Made by a program: the position numbers and the translations under genes
Part shown: piece after piece, positions 29,807 through 39,300 of the stretch
Layout: every line of letters begins with the position of its first letter
Numbering within the stretch: position 1 is the first letter of the stretch
Assembly (NCBI GenBank): GCA_902781215.1
Contig: CACZIO010000027.1
Location: 1-39,924, forward strand
Source: an uncultured Lachnospiraceae bacterium
GTDB lineage: Bacteria > Bacillota > Clostridia > Lachnospirales > Lachnospiraceae
Direction of reading: 5' to 3'
DNA: 39,924 nt
The notes under the pieces: generated by a model
Database searches by the model: none
What the model was told of the DNA's origin: nothing
What the model saw: only the letters and a program-made list of their open reading frames with translations

Positions 29807-31318
29807 ATGAAAAAAGGCGACATACTGGAAGGTAATGTATCCCGGGTCGATTACCCGGGCAAGGGAATCGTGGAGACACCGGAGGGCATCTGCATCGTCA
29901 AAAATGTCCTGCCGGGGCAGCGGATCCGCCTGCGCGTGACCAAAAAGCGCCGCGGAAAAGCGGAGGGGACCCTGGTGGAGGTCCTGGAGAAGGCGGCCGG
30001 GGAGAGAACCGCCCCCTGTCTCCACTTCGGCAGCTGCGGCGGCTGCATGTATCTCAATCTTCCCTTCGAGGAGGAGCTGCAGCTCAAATGCGGCCAGGTC
30101 CGCCGGCTTCTGGAGGCATCCATGGAGCAGGCCTCGCAGCTGTCCGGCCTGCCGGCAGAGGAGCTGGATGTCTCCGGCTGGTTTGAGGGGATCCTGCCCA
30201 GTCCGCAGGAATACGCCTACCGCAATAAGATGGAATTTACCTTCGGGGACGAATACAAGGACGGTCCCCTGGCCCTGGGCATGCACCGCAGGGGCGGCTT
30301 CTACGACATCGTGACCGTCGACGGCTGCCGGATCACCGATCCTGATTTTTCCCTGATCCTGCGGACAACGCTGGAGTATTTCCGGGAGACAGGATTTCCT
30401 GCCCTGACCTCTGAGTCCGGCGGCCAGGCCGGCGCAGAAGAGGGGAGCGCCGAGAGAGGCTATGGCCCCCTTCCCTTTTACCACAGGCTCCGCCACACGG
30501 GGTATCTGCGCCATCTCCTGGTCCGCAAGGCGGCCTTCACCGGCGAGATCCTGGTGGACCTGATCACGACGACACAGATGGCACCGGACCTGACCGGATT
30601 TCTGCAGGCGCTTCTGGACCTGGAGAAGGAGGGCCGGCTGCAGGGCCGGTACGCCGGAATTCTGCACACGAATAATGATTCTCTGGCGGACATCGTCACC
30701 GACCAGGGAACGGAGGTCCTGTATGGGACCGACCACTTTACGGAGGAACTGCTGGGTCTAAAGTTTCAGGTGACGCCCTTTTCCTTCTTCCAGACCAACA
30801 GCCATGGTGCGGAGGTCCTCTATGAGACGGCCCGCAGGTATCTGCTGGGGGATGAGGAAGCAGGGGCCGGACGCGGGAAGGGCATCGTCTATGACCTCTA
30901 CAGCGGGACCGGGACCATCGCCCAGCTCATGGCTCCCGCAGCGGAGAAAGTCATCGGCGTCGAGATCGTGGAGGAGGCCGTGGAGGCGGCCAGGATCAAT
31001 GCGGCCCGGAACGGCCTGACCAACTGCGAGTTCATCGCGGGCGACGTCCTGAAGGTCCTGGATACCATCGAGGAGAAACCCGACACGATCATCCTGGACC
31101 CTCCCCGGGACGGGATCCACCCCAAAGCCCTGCCCCGGATCCTGTCCTATGGCGTGGAGAATATTCTCTACATCTCCTGCAAGCCCACCAGCCTTGCCAG
31201 GGACCTGCCCGCTTTCGTCGCCGCCGGCTACCGTCCGGTGCGGGGCGTCTGCGTCGATCAGTTCCCCTGGACCAGCTCGGTCGAGACCATCTGTCTGCTC
31301 AGCAGGACGGACGGCTGA
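29807..31318 (+). CDS. rlmD: 23S rRNA (uracil-C5)-methyltransferase, RlmD/RlmCD type
   Basis: A 503-residue SAM-dependent methyltransferase of the TrmA/RumA family. It has an N-terminal TRAM domain (~1-60), Fe-S cysteines C71, C77, C80 and one more near C95, a SAM site (VYDLYSGTGTIAQLM) and the catalytic end ILDPPRDGIHPKAL with nucleophile Cys in YISCKPTSLARDL. QTNSHGAEVLYE is also typical. Members modify U1939 and/or U747 of 23S rRNA; which one cannot be told from sequence alone. It is ~50 residues longer than usual, due to a Gly/Glu-rich insertion around residue 205-225. Ribosome site aaaggag precedes ATG 29807. Confidence 0.9.
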   Translation: MKKGDILEGNVSRVDYPGKGIVETPEGICIVKNVLPGQRIRLRVTKKRRGKAEGTLVEVLEKAAGERTAPCLHFGSCGGCMYLNLPFEEELQLKCGQVRRLLEASMEQASQLSGLPAEELDVSGWFEGILPSPQEYAYRNKMEFTFGDEYKDGPLALGMHRRGGFYDIVTVDGCRITDPDFSLILRTTLEYFRETGFPALTSESGGQAGAEEGSAERGYGPLPFYHRLRHTGYLRHLLVRKAAFTGEILVDLITTTQMAPDLTGFLQALLDLEKEGRLQGRYAGILHTNNDSLADIVTDQGTEVLYGTDHFTEELLGLKFQVTPFSFFQTNSHGAEVLYETARRYLLGDEEAGAGRGKGIVYDLYSGTGTIAQLMAPAAEKVIGVEIVEEAVEAARINAARNGLTNCEFIAGDVLKVLDTIEEKPDTIILDPPRDGIHPKALPRILSYGVENILYISCKPTSLARDLPAFVAAGYRPVRGVCVDQFPWTSSVETICLLSRTDG

Positions 31319-31396
31319 GCGATTATGAACGCCGCGGGACCATGAACGGAATAACGACAGGACAGATCCAAGTCTTCCACAGGAGAGGAGGGCACC

Positions 31397-32893
31397 ATGT
31401 TTGTTAAGAAGCTTTCCCGCACGGACATGCTGGGCTGTGTGCTCTGTTCCCATGCCCCCTGTTCAGCAGCCTGTCACCATCTGGATCCGGCGGGTTTTCT
31501 GCGGAGCATCTGGTTTGACAATGAAAAGGGAGCCGCCTCAAAATTTCCTGCCCTCAATCCCTGCGCGGACTGTCCCGCACCCTGTGAGGCAGCCTGCGTG
31601 AAGCCGCACGCCGTGCCGGTTCAGAAGCTGATGACCCGCCTGCACGATGAGGTGAAACCGGCGCTGGAGCTGGATCTGCCGGAAAACGAGGACCGGCTTC
31701 ATGCAAGTTTCTGCGGAATCCCGCTTGAAAATCCTTTCCTCCTGTCGTCCTCGGTCGTGGCCAGCACCTATGATATGTGCGCCCGGGCTTTTGAAGCCGG
31801 CTGGGCAGGGGCTGCCTTCAAGACCATCTGTTCCTTTGACATCCATGAGGCCTCCCCTCGGTTCTCCGCGATCACCGGTGACAACGGCAGCATCATCGGC
31901 TTCAAGAACATTGAGCAGCTCTCGGACCACAGTGTCGAGGAAAACATGGAGATCTTCCGGCGGCTGAAGGAAAAATATCCCTCAAAACTCATCCTTGCCT
32001 CCATCATGGGACAGAACGATGCGGAGTGGGAGAGTCTCGCGCGTAAGTGTGAGGACAACGGCGCGGACGCGATCGAACTTAATTTTTCCTGTCCCAACAT
32101 GGCGGACGGCGGCCTGGGATCGGATATAGGCCAGGTGCCGGACCTGGTGGAGCGCTTCACGGCCGCCGCAAGAAGAGGGACGATGATCCCCATCCTGGCC
32201 AAGCTCACGCCCAATGTCGCCGCCATGAGTCCTGCTGCGGAGGCTGCCGTGCGGGGCGGGGCGGACGGAATCGCCGCCATCAATACCATCAAGAGCATCA
32301 TCGGCGTGAACATACACAGCTATGTGTCTGCCCCGGCGGTACACGGCAGGTCGGCCGTGGGCGGCTACAGCGGCAGCGCCGTCAGACCCATCGCCCTGCG
32401 CTTCATTGCGGAACTGGGACAGAATCCGGCCCTGGCCGGGAAGCACATCAGCGGCATGGGCGGGATCGAGACCTGGCAGGATGCCCTGGAATTCATGCTC
32501 CTGGGCGCGGGAAGCGTCCAGGTCACGACGGCCGTCATGCAATATGGCTACCGTATCATCGACGACCTGAAGGCAGGCCTGAACATCTACCTGGCGGAAA
32601 TAGGATTTGGGAGCGCGGAGGAGGTCGTCGGCCTGGCTCTGGATTCGGTGAGTGAGACGACGGACGTCCTGGAGCGGGACACCGTCCTCTTCCCCAGATT
32701 CAACCACGAACGATGCATCGGCTGCGGCAGGTGCGTGATCTCCTGCGCGGACGGAGGCCACCAGGCCATCACCCTGGACCAGGACCGCAGGCCTCGCCTC
32801 AACGGTGCCAAATGTGTCGGCTGTCATCTCTGTCTCCTGGTGTGTCCGCAGAAGGCCATCAGCCGGGCCGGGAAACGGATCCGCAGAGCCTGA
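31397..32893 (+). CDS. PreA-like dihydroorotate dehydrogenase-fold Fe-S oxidoreductase
   Basis: A 498-residue protein. The N-terminal ~95 residues are Cys-rich (CVLCSHAPCSAACHH, CADCPAPCEAACVKP), like the Fe-S part that PreT or mammalian DPD has before its FAD domain. Residues ~100-400 form a flavin-binding DHOD-type barrel (FCGIPLENPFLLSSSVVAST, ELNFSCPNMADGGLGSD, AKLTPN, ISGMGGIETWQDALEF). The C-terminus has two [4Fe-4S] motifs (CIGCGRCVISC, CVGCHLCLLVCPQ). This suggests reduction of a pyrimidine or a related substrate, but the FAD/NAD module of PreT is missing, so the electron donor must be something else. Ribosome site aggagagga lies before ATG 31397. It ends 14 bp from a convergent regulator gene. 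Confidence 0.82.
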   Translation: MFVKKLSRTDMLGCVLCSHAPCSAACHHLDPAGFLRSIWFDNEKGAASKFPALNPCADCPAPCEAACVKPHAVPVQKLMTRLHDEVKPALELDLPENEDRLHASFCGIPLENPFLLSSSVVASTYDMCARAFEAGWAGAAFKTICSFDIHEASPRFSAITGDNGSIIGFKNIEQLSDHSVEENMEIFRRLKEKYPSKLILASIMGQNDAEWESLARKCEDNGADAIELNFSCPNMADGGLGSDIGQVPDLVERFTAAARRGTMIPILAKLTPNVAAMSPAAEAAVRGGADGIAAINTIKSIIGVNIHSYVSAPAVHGRSAVGGYSGSAVRPIALRFIAELGQNPALAGKHISGMGGIETWQDALEFMLLGAGSVQVTTAVMQYGYRIIDDLKAGLNIYLAEIGFGSAEEVVGLALDSVSETTDVLERDTVLFPRFNHERCIGCGRCVISCADGGHQAITLDQDRRPRLNGAKCVGCHLCLLVCPQKAISRAGKRIRRA

Positions 32894-32907
32894 TCTTAGG
32901 ACAGGCC

Positions 32908-33780
32908 TTACATTCCTTCATGAGACTGGTCCCGGAAACGGACCGGGCTGACACCGTTGTTTTTCTTGAAGATCCTGGAAAAGGCGAGCTGGTCGTCGTA
33001 GCCGACGCGGGACGCCACCTCCTGTACTGACAGGCCTGTTTCCTTGAGAAGGTAACGGCTCCGTTCCATGCGGCACTGGATGAGGTACTCCTGGGGGGAC
33101 ATGCCCGTATATTTTTTAAACATGGTCGTGAAATAACTGCGCGTGAAGCCGATGAACTCGACCACATCGCCCACATTGATGGTCGCAAAATTGTTGTCCA
33201 TGAAGCCGACTGCCCTGCGGATATATTCCTGTGTGGAGTAGTCGTAGCGGTGTTCCTGCTTTCGGCGGGGATTTTCCGCGGCCTCCATGGCCAGGGACAG
33301 GTATTCCAGGAGGATCCCGCGTCTGGAAAGGTTGTGGACATAATTCATCTCGGGCTTCTCGTGCATGCGCCGGACCAGGTCGTAGAAGAGCTGGATCTCC
33401 ACAGAGCTGTCCAGACAGTAGATCCCGTCGGTAAAGCCGATCTCTTCAGAGACCCTTTTCGCGTCCCTGCCGGTAAAGGTGACCCAGCAGTAACGCCAGG
33501 GGTCATCCATGCTGGCCTGGTAGCGGACCTCCTCTTTGTCCTTTAACAGAAAGAGCTGGCCGCTGCGGGGATGGAAGACCTGACCGCCCGCACACAGAGT
33601 CCCTGTCCCGGACCTGACTGCGTGAAGATGATAACAGTCCCGCAGCTCGGGGCCAAAGGTGATCCCGGGATCGCAGCGTTCGATCCCGCAGGCGACCAGG
33701 CAGAGGTCTCCCTCCTGATCGCGGTCATATTCCAGACACCTGTAGTAGCGGTTGCGATTGACGGTGTCGATTCCTTTCAT
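32908..33780 (-). CDS. AraC-family transcription regulator
   Basis: A 290-residue regulator with an N-terminal cupin-like sensing domain (~25-140: HLHAVRSGTGTLCAGG, HPRSGQLFLL, WRYCWVTFTG) and two helix-turn-helix motifs at the C-terminus (~190-288: INVGDVVEFIGFTRSYFTTM, FKKYTGMSPQEYL, SVQEVASRVGYDDQLAFSRI). The sugar-responsive AraC/RhaS type is likely. ATG 33780 was chosen since gggag lies five bases before it; an upstream ATG (33801) would add seven residues. A -10 box TATAAT lies upstream at 33876-33881. A sugar-binding lipoprotein gene remnant lies upstream on the same strand, a usual partner. Confidence 0.88.
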   Translation of the reverse strand: MKGIDTVNRNRYYRCLEYDRDQEGDLCLVACGIERCDPGITFGPELRDCYHLHAVRSGTGTLCAGGQVFHPRSGQLFLLKDKEEVRYQASMDDPWRYCWVTFTGRDAKRVSEEIGFTDGIYCLDSSVEIQLFYDLVRRMHEKPEMNYVHNLSRRGILLEYLSLAMEAAENPRRKQEHRYDYSTQEYIRRAVGFMDNNFATINVGDVVEFIGFTRSYFTTMFKKYTGMSPQEYLIQCRMERSRYLLKETGLSVQEVASRVGYDDQLAFSRIFKKNNGVSPVRFRDQSHEGM

Positions 33781-33875
33781 AGTCTCCCTGCCCCCCTGCA
33801 TGAATCAAAAGCACAGGACGGGCTGCCCGTTCGTTATATATGTACAAATCAGCTGCCCTGCCCTGTTTCATTTTT

Positions 33876-33881
33876 ATTATA
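33876..33881 (-). promoter_or_regulatory. Possible -10 box for the AraC-type regulator
   Basis: Perfect TATAAT on the minus strand about 96 bp before the start codon. No good -35 box is seen at 16-18 bp, so it may need an activator, possibly the regulator itself. Confidence 0.4.
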
Positions 33882-33937
33882 GCAGGTGGGAAAGACTGAA
33901 TTTATGCATATTTGTTTTGAATATTCAGATAAATATG

Positions 33938-33977
33938 GAAAAAAGAGAGGCGGCCCTGTCAGGGCCGTCCCTCTTTT
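33938..33977. terminator. Intrinsic terminator between regulator and lipoprotein gene
   Basis: Stem cggccct / agggccg with flanking agag / ctct pairs; A-run before and T6 after on the plus strand, and T-run on the minus strand too. It ends the lipoprotein transcript on the minus strand. Confidence 0.75.
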
Positions 33978-34071
33978 TTACTTCGGTCTGCGGTCATTTC
34001 GCCGCATTTTTCATTTGCCGGGATGCCTGTGACTAAGAACAGGCATCCACGGATTTCTATGAATGAATATC

Positions 34072-34650
34072 TTATTCGGTCGCGAGAACATCGTTCATCA
34101 TCTGCGCCATCTCCTTGCAGACATCCGCCATGGTCTCGGGATGCTGCCATGCAGGGACAAGTCCTGTCGTGAAGCCGCCTTCCCATGCGGTTGTGTAGCG
34201 GGAAGCGGGGTGCTGGATCAGGGTGCCGTCCTCCTCGACAGTGAGGAAAGGAGCGATGTCCATGCCGTCAAAAGCGGAAACAAAGGCGTCGGAGCAGCCC
34301 TTGTAGGCAGCCATGGTGACGCCGAGCTCAGCCTGTTTCTTCTGGCCTTCCTCGGAGCAGAATGCGGAGATCAGGCTGTAGGCAGCGTCGGGATTCTTTG
34401 TTTCCGCGGAGGCGGCCCAGCCGAGTCCGTTGTAGAGGGAGACGCGCTCGCCCTCGTCCTCGTCGCACTGGCCGTTGCCGTTGGTGTCATGATAGGGAAT
34501 CTGTGCCCATGCATAGTCCGCTGCGTTTTCCGCGGTGTAGAAGGTGTTGACCATCCAGGAGCCCTGCAGCATCATGCCGGCGCTGCCGCCGCATGCAGCC
34601 AGAGAGAACGCGATGCAGACTGTGAGGATCATGGCGATAACTCTTTTCAT
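34072..34650 (-). CDS. Extracellular solute-binding lipoprotein with internal deletion
   Basis: A 192-residue protein. Signal peptide and lipobox (AMILTVCIAFSLAAC) end at residue ~21. Directly after GGSAG comes MMLQGSWMVNTFY, a segment normally found around two thirds into ABC sugar-binding proteins (family 1), followed by the C-terminal lobe (YSLISAFCSEEGQKKQAELG, YTTAWEGGFTTGLVPAW). Family members are ~400-450 residues, so roughly 230 residues of the N-lobe are gone while the frame remains open. No permease genes lie nearby. Ribosome site gggagg precedes ATG 34650. It may be a decayed gene or a short derivative; sugar binding as a two-lobe trap is not possible as it stands. Confidence 0.75.
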   Translation of the reverse strand: MKRVIAMILTVCIAFSLAACGGSAGMMLQGSWMVNTFYTAENAADYAWAQIPYHDTNGNGQCDEDEGERVSLYNGLGWAASAETKNPDAAYSLISAFCSEEGQKKQAELGVTMAAYKGCSDAFVSAFDGMDIAPFLTVEEDGTLIQHPASRYTTAWEGGFTTGLVPAWQHPETMADVCKEMAQMMNDVLATE

Positions 34651-34930
34651 CTTTTTACCTCCCGTTCATTATTACCTGAATCAGTTGATCTGTTGCAGTA
34701 ACTTTTGAATACATTTACATGATATCAATTTACGAAAAAAGGACGATAGTCTTCGGTTCTCTTGATATAGCCAAATGTTCTGTGCGGACATATAGTCCGG
34801 GGCGTGGCTGCAGCTGACGCAGAGATCCACTGCAGACCCAACGGAAAAGACTGGTGAAAGGCTGCTCGGCGCATGCGAAGCGCATTGGAAACGCCGCAGG
34901 CGGGCTCATACAAAGAGAAAAAGATGTATA
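34651..34930. other. Non-coding region with a long antisense-like open frame
   Basis: No gene is supported. A 100-codon open frame on the minus strand (34725-35027) has no ribosome site and has the look of shadow coding, with Arg/Ser/Ala-rich low-complexity content. A few short palindromes occur (gcgcatgcgaagcgcat near 34870). The promoter of the next gene begins at 34931. Confidence 0.4.
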
Positions 34931-34959
34931 TTGACCGGCACGGATAAATTGCGTACAAT
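34931..34959 (+). promoter_or_regulatory. Promoter upstream of the CofE-like gene
   Basis: TTGACC (34931-34936) and TACAAT (34954-34959) are 17 bp apart. The transcript would start near 34966, with a leader of about 157 nt that shows no clear riboswitch or terminator structure. Confidence 0.65.
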
Positions 34960-35122
34960 TTAAAAAGCTTCCAATCTTTCTTGCTCCAATGGGGCGGTAT
35001 CATAAGTTTGACCGTATACCTTTTCAACTCAGTTTTTGTCTGTTAAAATATGGAATTGGCTGAAATCGAAAATTTCCGCTGGATTAGCATGAAAACGAAT
35101 TTGAAACAGGAGAAAAAAGAAC

Positions 35123-36325
35123 ATGAGCAAAACCGAGCGCAGAGTTGGTACCGTATCCAGAGGTATCCGCTGTCCCATTATCCGTCAGGGCGACGACCTG
35201 AGCGAGATCGTCACAGACAGTGTCCTGGAGGCTGCTGAGTTTGAGGGCTTTTCCATCCGCGACAGAGATGTCATTGCAGTGACCGAGTCGATCGTGGCGC
35301 GCGCCCAGGGCAACTACTGCAGCGTGGACAACATCGCGGAGGATGTCCGGGCCAAGCTGGGCGGGGAGACCATCGGCGTTATCTTCCCCATCCTGTCCCG
35401 CAACCGCTTTGCCATCTGTCTGCGCGGTATCGCGAAGGGCGCGAAGAAGATCGTCCTGATGCTCAGCTATCCTTCCGACGAGGTGGGCAATGAACTGGTC
35501 AGCCTCGACAAGATCGATGAAGCCGGTGTCAATCCCTACAGCGATGTCCTGACACTGGAAAAATACAGAGAGCTGTTCGGCTCCAATCCCCATCCCTTCA
35601 CCGGCGTCGACTATGTGGACTACTACGGAGACCTGATCCGGTCCTGCGGCGCCGAGGCAGAGATCATCTTTGCCAATCAGCCCGCTGCCATCCTGCCCTA
35701 CGCGGATCATATCCTCAATTGTGACATCCACACGCGCAAACGCACAAAGAGGATCCTTCTTGCGGCCGGCGCAAAGGTCGTCTGCAGCCTGGATGAGATC
35801 ATGAACGCCTCCGTCGATGGCAGCGGATACAATGAGACCTACGGCCTGCTCGGCTCCAACAAGTCCACGGAAGACAAGGTCAAGCTCTTCCCGCGCGACA
35901 GCAGGGACCTGGTACTGAACATTCAGAAGAAGATCGCAGACAGGACCGGCAGGCACGTCGAGGTCATGGTCTACGGCGACGGTGCCTTCAAGGATCCCCA
36001 GGGCAAGATCTGGGAATTGGCGGACCCGGTCGTCTCCCCCTTCCATACAGACGGACTCATCGGAACCCCTAATGAACTCAAGCTCAAATATCTGGCAGAC
36101 AACGACTACAAGGATCTCTCCGGTGAGGCGCTTCGCGAAGCCATTTCCGAGAGTATCCGTAAAAAGGATGCCGACCTCAAGGGCAGCATGGCCTCCCAGG
36201 GCACGACCCCGCGCCAGCTGACCGACCTGATCGGCTCTCTCTGCGACCTGACCAGCGGTTCCGGTGACAAGGGTACGCCTGTAGTCCTCGTACAGGGATA
36301 TTTCGACAATTATACCAACGACTGA
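35123..36325 (+). CDS. CofE-like (F420-0:gamma-glutamyl ligase family) protein
   Basis: A 400-residue protein. The N-terminal and central parts fit the CofE fold: RGIRCPIIRQGDDLSEIVTD, DRDVIAVTESIVARAQGNY, IFPILSRNRFAICLRGIAKG. CofE adds glutamate to coenzyme F420-0, but the family is found in many Clostridia that lack F420, where the true substrate is not known. The protein is longer than archaeal CofE (~250), with an added C-terminal part including GSMASQGTTPRQLTDLIGSL. ATG 35123 follows caggag at 10-bp spacing. It has its own promoter and terminator, so it is a one-gene unit. Confidence 0.75.
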   Translation: MSKTERRVGTVSRGIRCPIIRQGDDLSEIVTDSVLEAAEFEGFSIRDRDVIAVTESIVARAQGNYCSVDNIAEDVRAKLGGETIGVIFPILSRNRFAICLRGIAKGAKKIVLMLSYPSDEVGNELVSLDKIDEAGVNPYSDVLTLEKYRELFGSNPHPFTGVDYVDYYGDLIRSCGAEAEIIFANQPAAILPYADHILNCDIHTRKRTKRILLAAGAKVVCSLDEIMNASVDGSGYNETYGLLGSNKSTEDKVKLFPRDSRDLVLNIQKKIADRTGRHVEVMVYGDGAFKDPQGKIWELADPVVSPFHTDGLIGTPNELKLKYLADNDYKDLSGEALREAISESIRKKDADLKGSMASQGTTPRQLTDLIGSLCDLTSGSGDKGTPVVLVQGYFDNYTND

Positions 36326-36333
36326 CACTTTGC

Positions 36334-36369
36334 AGAGTTCACATTCCTCCAGGGGTGTGAACTCTTTTT
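36334..36369 (+). terminator. Intrinsic terminator after the CofE-like gene
   Basis: agagttcaca (36334-36343) pairs perfectly with tgtgaactct (36356-36365), followed by T4. It lies 8 bp after the stop codon. Confidence 0.85.
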
Positions 36370-36386
36370 ATCTCAGTGCTAGAAAA

Positions 36387-39300
36387 ATGGTGAATGATAT
36401 GATGGAAAAGGCAAAAAGCGGATCCAAAGTGGCAGGACTTGTCTTTGCAGGCCTTCTTTCGGGTCTGTTTGTATTAATCGTATCTGTTTTGGATGAAGGC
36501 ATGTCTCCCATGGCCTTCCTGAGCCTGGCCTATGCGGCGGCCGCGGTCCCGGTCGGCCTCTTTGGCATCAAAAGAGTCATCAAAATAAAGCCAGGGACCT
36601 TCAGGAAGGGAATCCTTTTCGGCGCGCAGCTGACCTGCACCGGATATCTGCTGATAAAAAGCGTTCCCAGTACCGATCCGATCAGTCTCTGTGGTCTGTA
36701 CAACCTTACCTTTATCTTTATCGTTCCCATTCTGATCATCCTGAGGGAGCGTGTCAATTTTCTGGCCGGGATATCCACCCTGATGGCAGTGATCGCACAG
36801 GCCCTGATCATTGATACCAGCCTGGGGGACCTGAAAAGACTGGAGAATATCGCCATCGTCATACTGGCAGATGTCATATACGCCTCCTACCTGATCTGCG
36901 TAGACCGCCTGGGACGGGACGAGGACACTGTTCAGCTTGTCTTTTCACAGAACCTGTCTGCGGCAGCTATTTCGTTTGCCGGCTGGATCATCACCCGCGG
37001 GTATTTCCCGGCACCTTCTTCCCTTGAAAATGTTCTGATCTGGATCGGTGTGATTCTGACCGGTCTCCTGTTCATCCTGCCGGCCGGTCTTTTGAGGATC
37101 TCAGCGCAGAAATATATCTCGGTACTGGAAACGGGGCTGATTTTATCGGTCCGTGTATTGATCCTGATCATACCGGCATGGCTGATCATTCAATTGTCCG
37201 GAGTAACGGGTATCACACTGACCAACCACCGGTACGTTGGCTGTGCCTTTCTGGTGATCGCAGTTCTCCTGTCCAATGAGAAGGTTCAGAAGCGGCTCGG
37301 TTACCACGATATGGATATCGGAATCCGGAACGTGAGAGATGGTTCTACTGTCATCAGGATGTCTCTGGCCGGCAAGGTGATCCTGGCGGTCCTTTCCCTG
37401 TCCCTGATCACTTTGCTGCTGGGCACTGCACTCACCGTGGTCTCCATCCAGTCCATTAATCAGACTGTGACGGCTGATTCCGAAAAGGAGGGGCTGGAGG
37501 CCTCTCAGACCAGTATGGATATGCTGCTGAAGGACCTGGAGTCTGATCTGAACAAGAGGGCAGACGACAAGGCGATGCTGGCAGAAGAGAAACTGTCAGA
37601 TTATGCCCTGGACGTTCTCTACGCAGCGACCTATGCACAGTCCCTGTATCAGCATCCTGATGAGTACCCCGCGCGGGAGGTGGAACCCGTGCGTGCGGAG
37701 GACGAAGGCCGCTGGACCATGCGCCGGACGCTCGCGTCGAGGGACATCTCCTATGAAGACCTGCAGAGAGACTGCATGCTCCTGGGAAATATGGAGGATG
37801 TCTTTGTGCCGATCGTCGAGAATGATCCGCAGATCGCGACCATCTATATTGCGACTGAGGACGGGCTGATGATCAGCTATGACTGTGACAGCGGTGAAAA
37901 CGGAACGGCGGAAAAGGGCTATTATGAGTACCGGAAAGCAGGCTGGTATCAGACCGGCATAAAATCGGAAGCCTACGCCGTGACAGACCCCTACGCGGAT
38001 GCATACGGGAAGGGCCAGGTCATTACCTTCTCCGCACCAGTCAAAAGCCCCTCCGGAAACGCCCTGGGATGTATCGGAATCGACCTCAGGATCCGGGAAA
38101 TCGAAGAAGCGATCGTCAAATACGGAATCGTGTCTCCCTGGCAGGCGGTCATGATCAATCCGGACGGAAAAGTCATGGTCGGAGGACGGAGGGAATCATC
38201 CAGTGAATTCTCCGGGACGATTTATGATGAAAGTGTATACGGTGCTCTGAGCCTTGTGGCTGACCAGATCCTGCAGGACCGGGATGGGATCTTCAAGAGC
38301 GGAGAGGGCAAGGATGCCGTGTATGTTGCCTGCGCCCCTGTTGATTCCGTCAACTGGCTCCTGTGCATGGAGGCACCCGTCTCCGAAGTGACGGAATCCG
38401 CTGAGACCATCAGAGAGACCATCAATGCAAATACAGAAAACGTGACCGAATCGATCAGGGAGGGGGCCCTCCAGAACTTTCGAAATATTCTGGTGCTGAC
38501 AGAGCTGATCCTCCTGGCCATCACGATCAGCTCGGAGCAGATGTCAAAAAAGATCACCGATCCCATCCGTCAGCTGGAACACGATGTGAATGTGATCAGT
38601 ACGGGCAATCTGAAGCAGCGCGTCGAAGTAAGTTCGGAGGACGAGATCGGCAGTCTGGCCGCATCCTTCAACAACATGGCGGATTCGCTGGAAAAATATA
38701 TCGCCGATGTCAAGGAAATGACCGCCAAGGAAGAGCGGATGGCAGCGGATATGGCGCTCGCGAAGCAGATCCAGGCGGCCATGCTTCCCAAAAACTTTGA
38801 AGAGTTCACTGAGGGCAGGAATTTTGAACTCCACGCCTCCATGAAGCCTGCGAAGGATGTCGGCGGAGACTTCTATGACTTCTTCATGATCGATGACACC
38901 CACCTGGCCCTGGCCATCGCGGATGTATCCGGAAAGGGCGTCCCGGCGGCCCTCTTCATGGCCCGCGCCATGACCTCCCTCCGCATGCGGTCCCTCGCCG
39001 GCGGGTCCCTGTCCCAGATCATGGAGGATGTCAACGACCAGATGTGTGAAAGAAATGATGAGGGACTCTTCGTGACCATCTGGATGGCGGTCATCGATCT
39101 GGAGACCGGCAGGGGCATGGCCTCCAACGCGGGTCATGAAGATCCGGTCCTGCGGCGCGCCGGCGGCTCCTACAGGCTGGTTAATTACAAGCATTCGATC
39201 TTCATCGGCGCCATGCAGGGAATGCCGTTTGAAGAGCATCCCTTCCAGCTCAAACCGGGGGACAGCATTTTCGTCTATACGGACGGTGTGGCCGAGGCGA

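Noticed and set aside
34725-35027. 100-codon minus-strand gene
   Set aside because: No ribosome site, low-complexity Arg/Ser/Ala-rich content, overlaps the promoter of the plus-strand gene.
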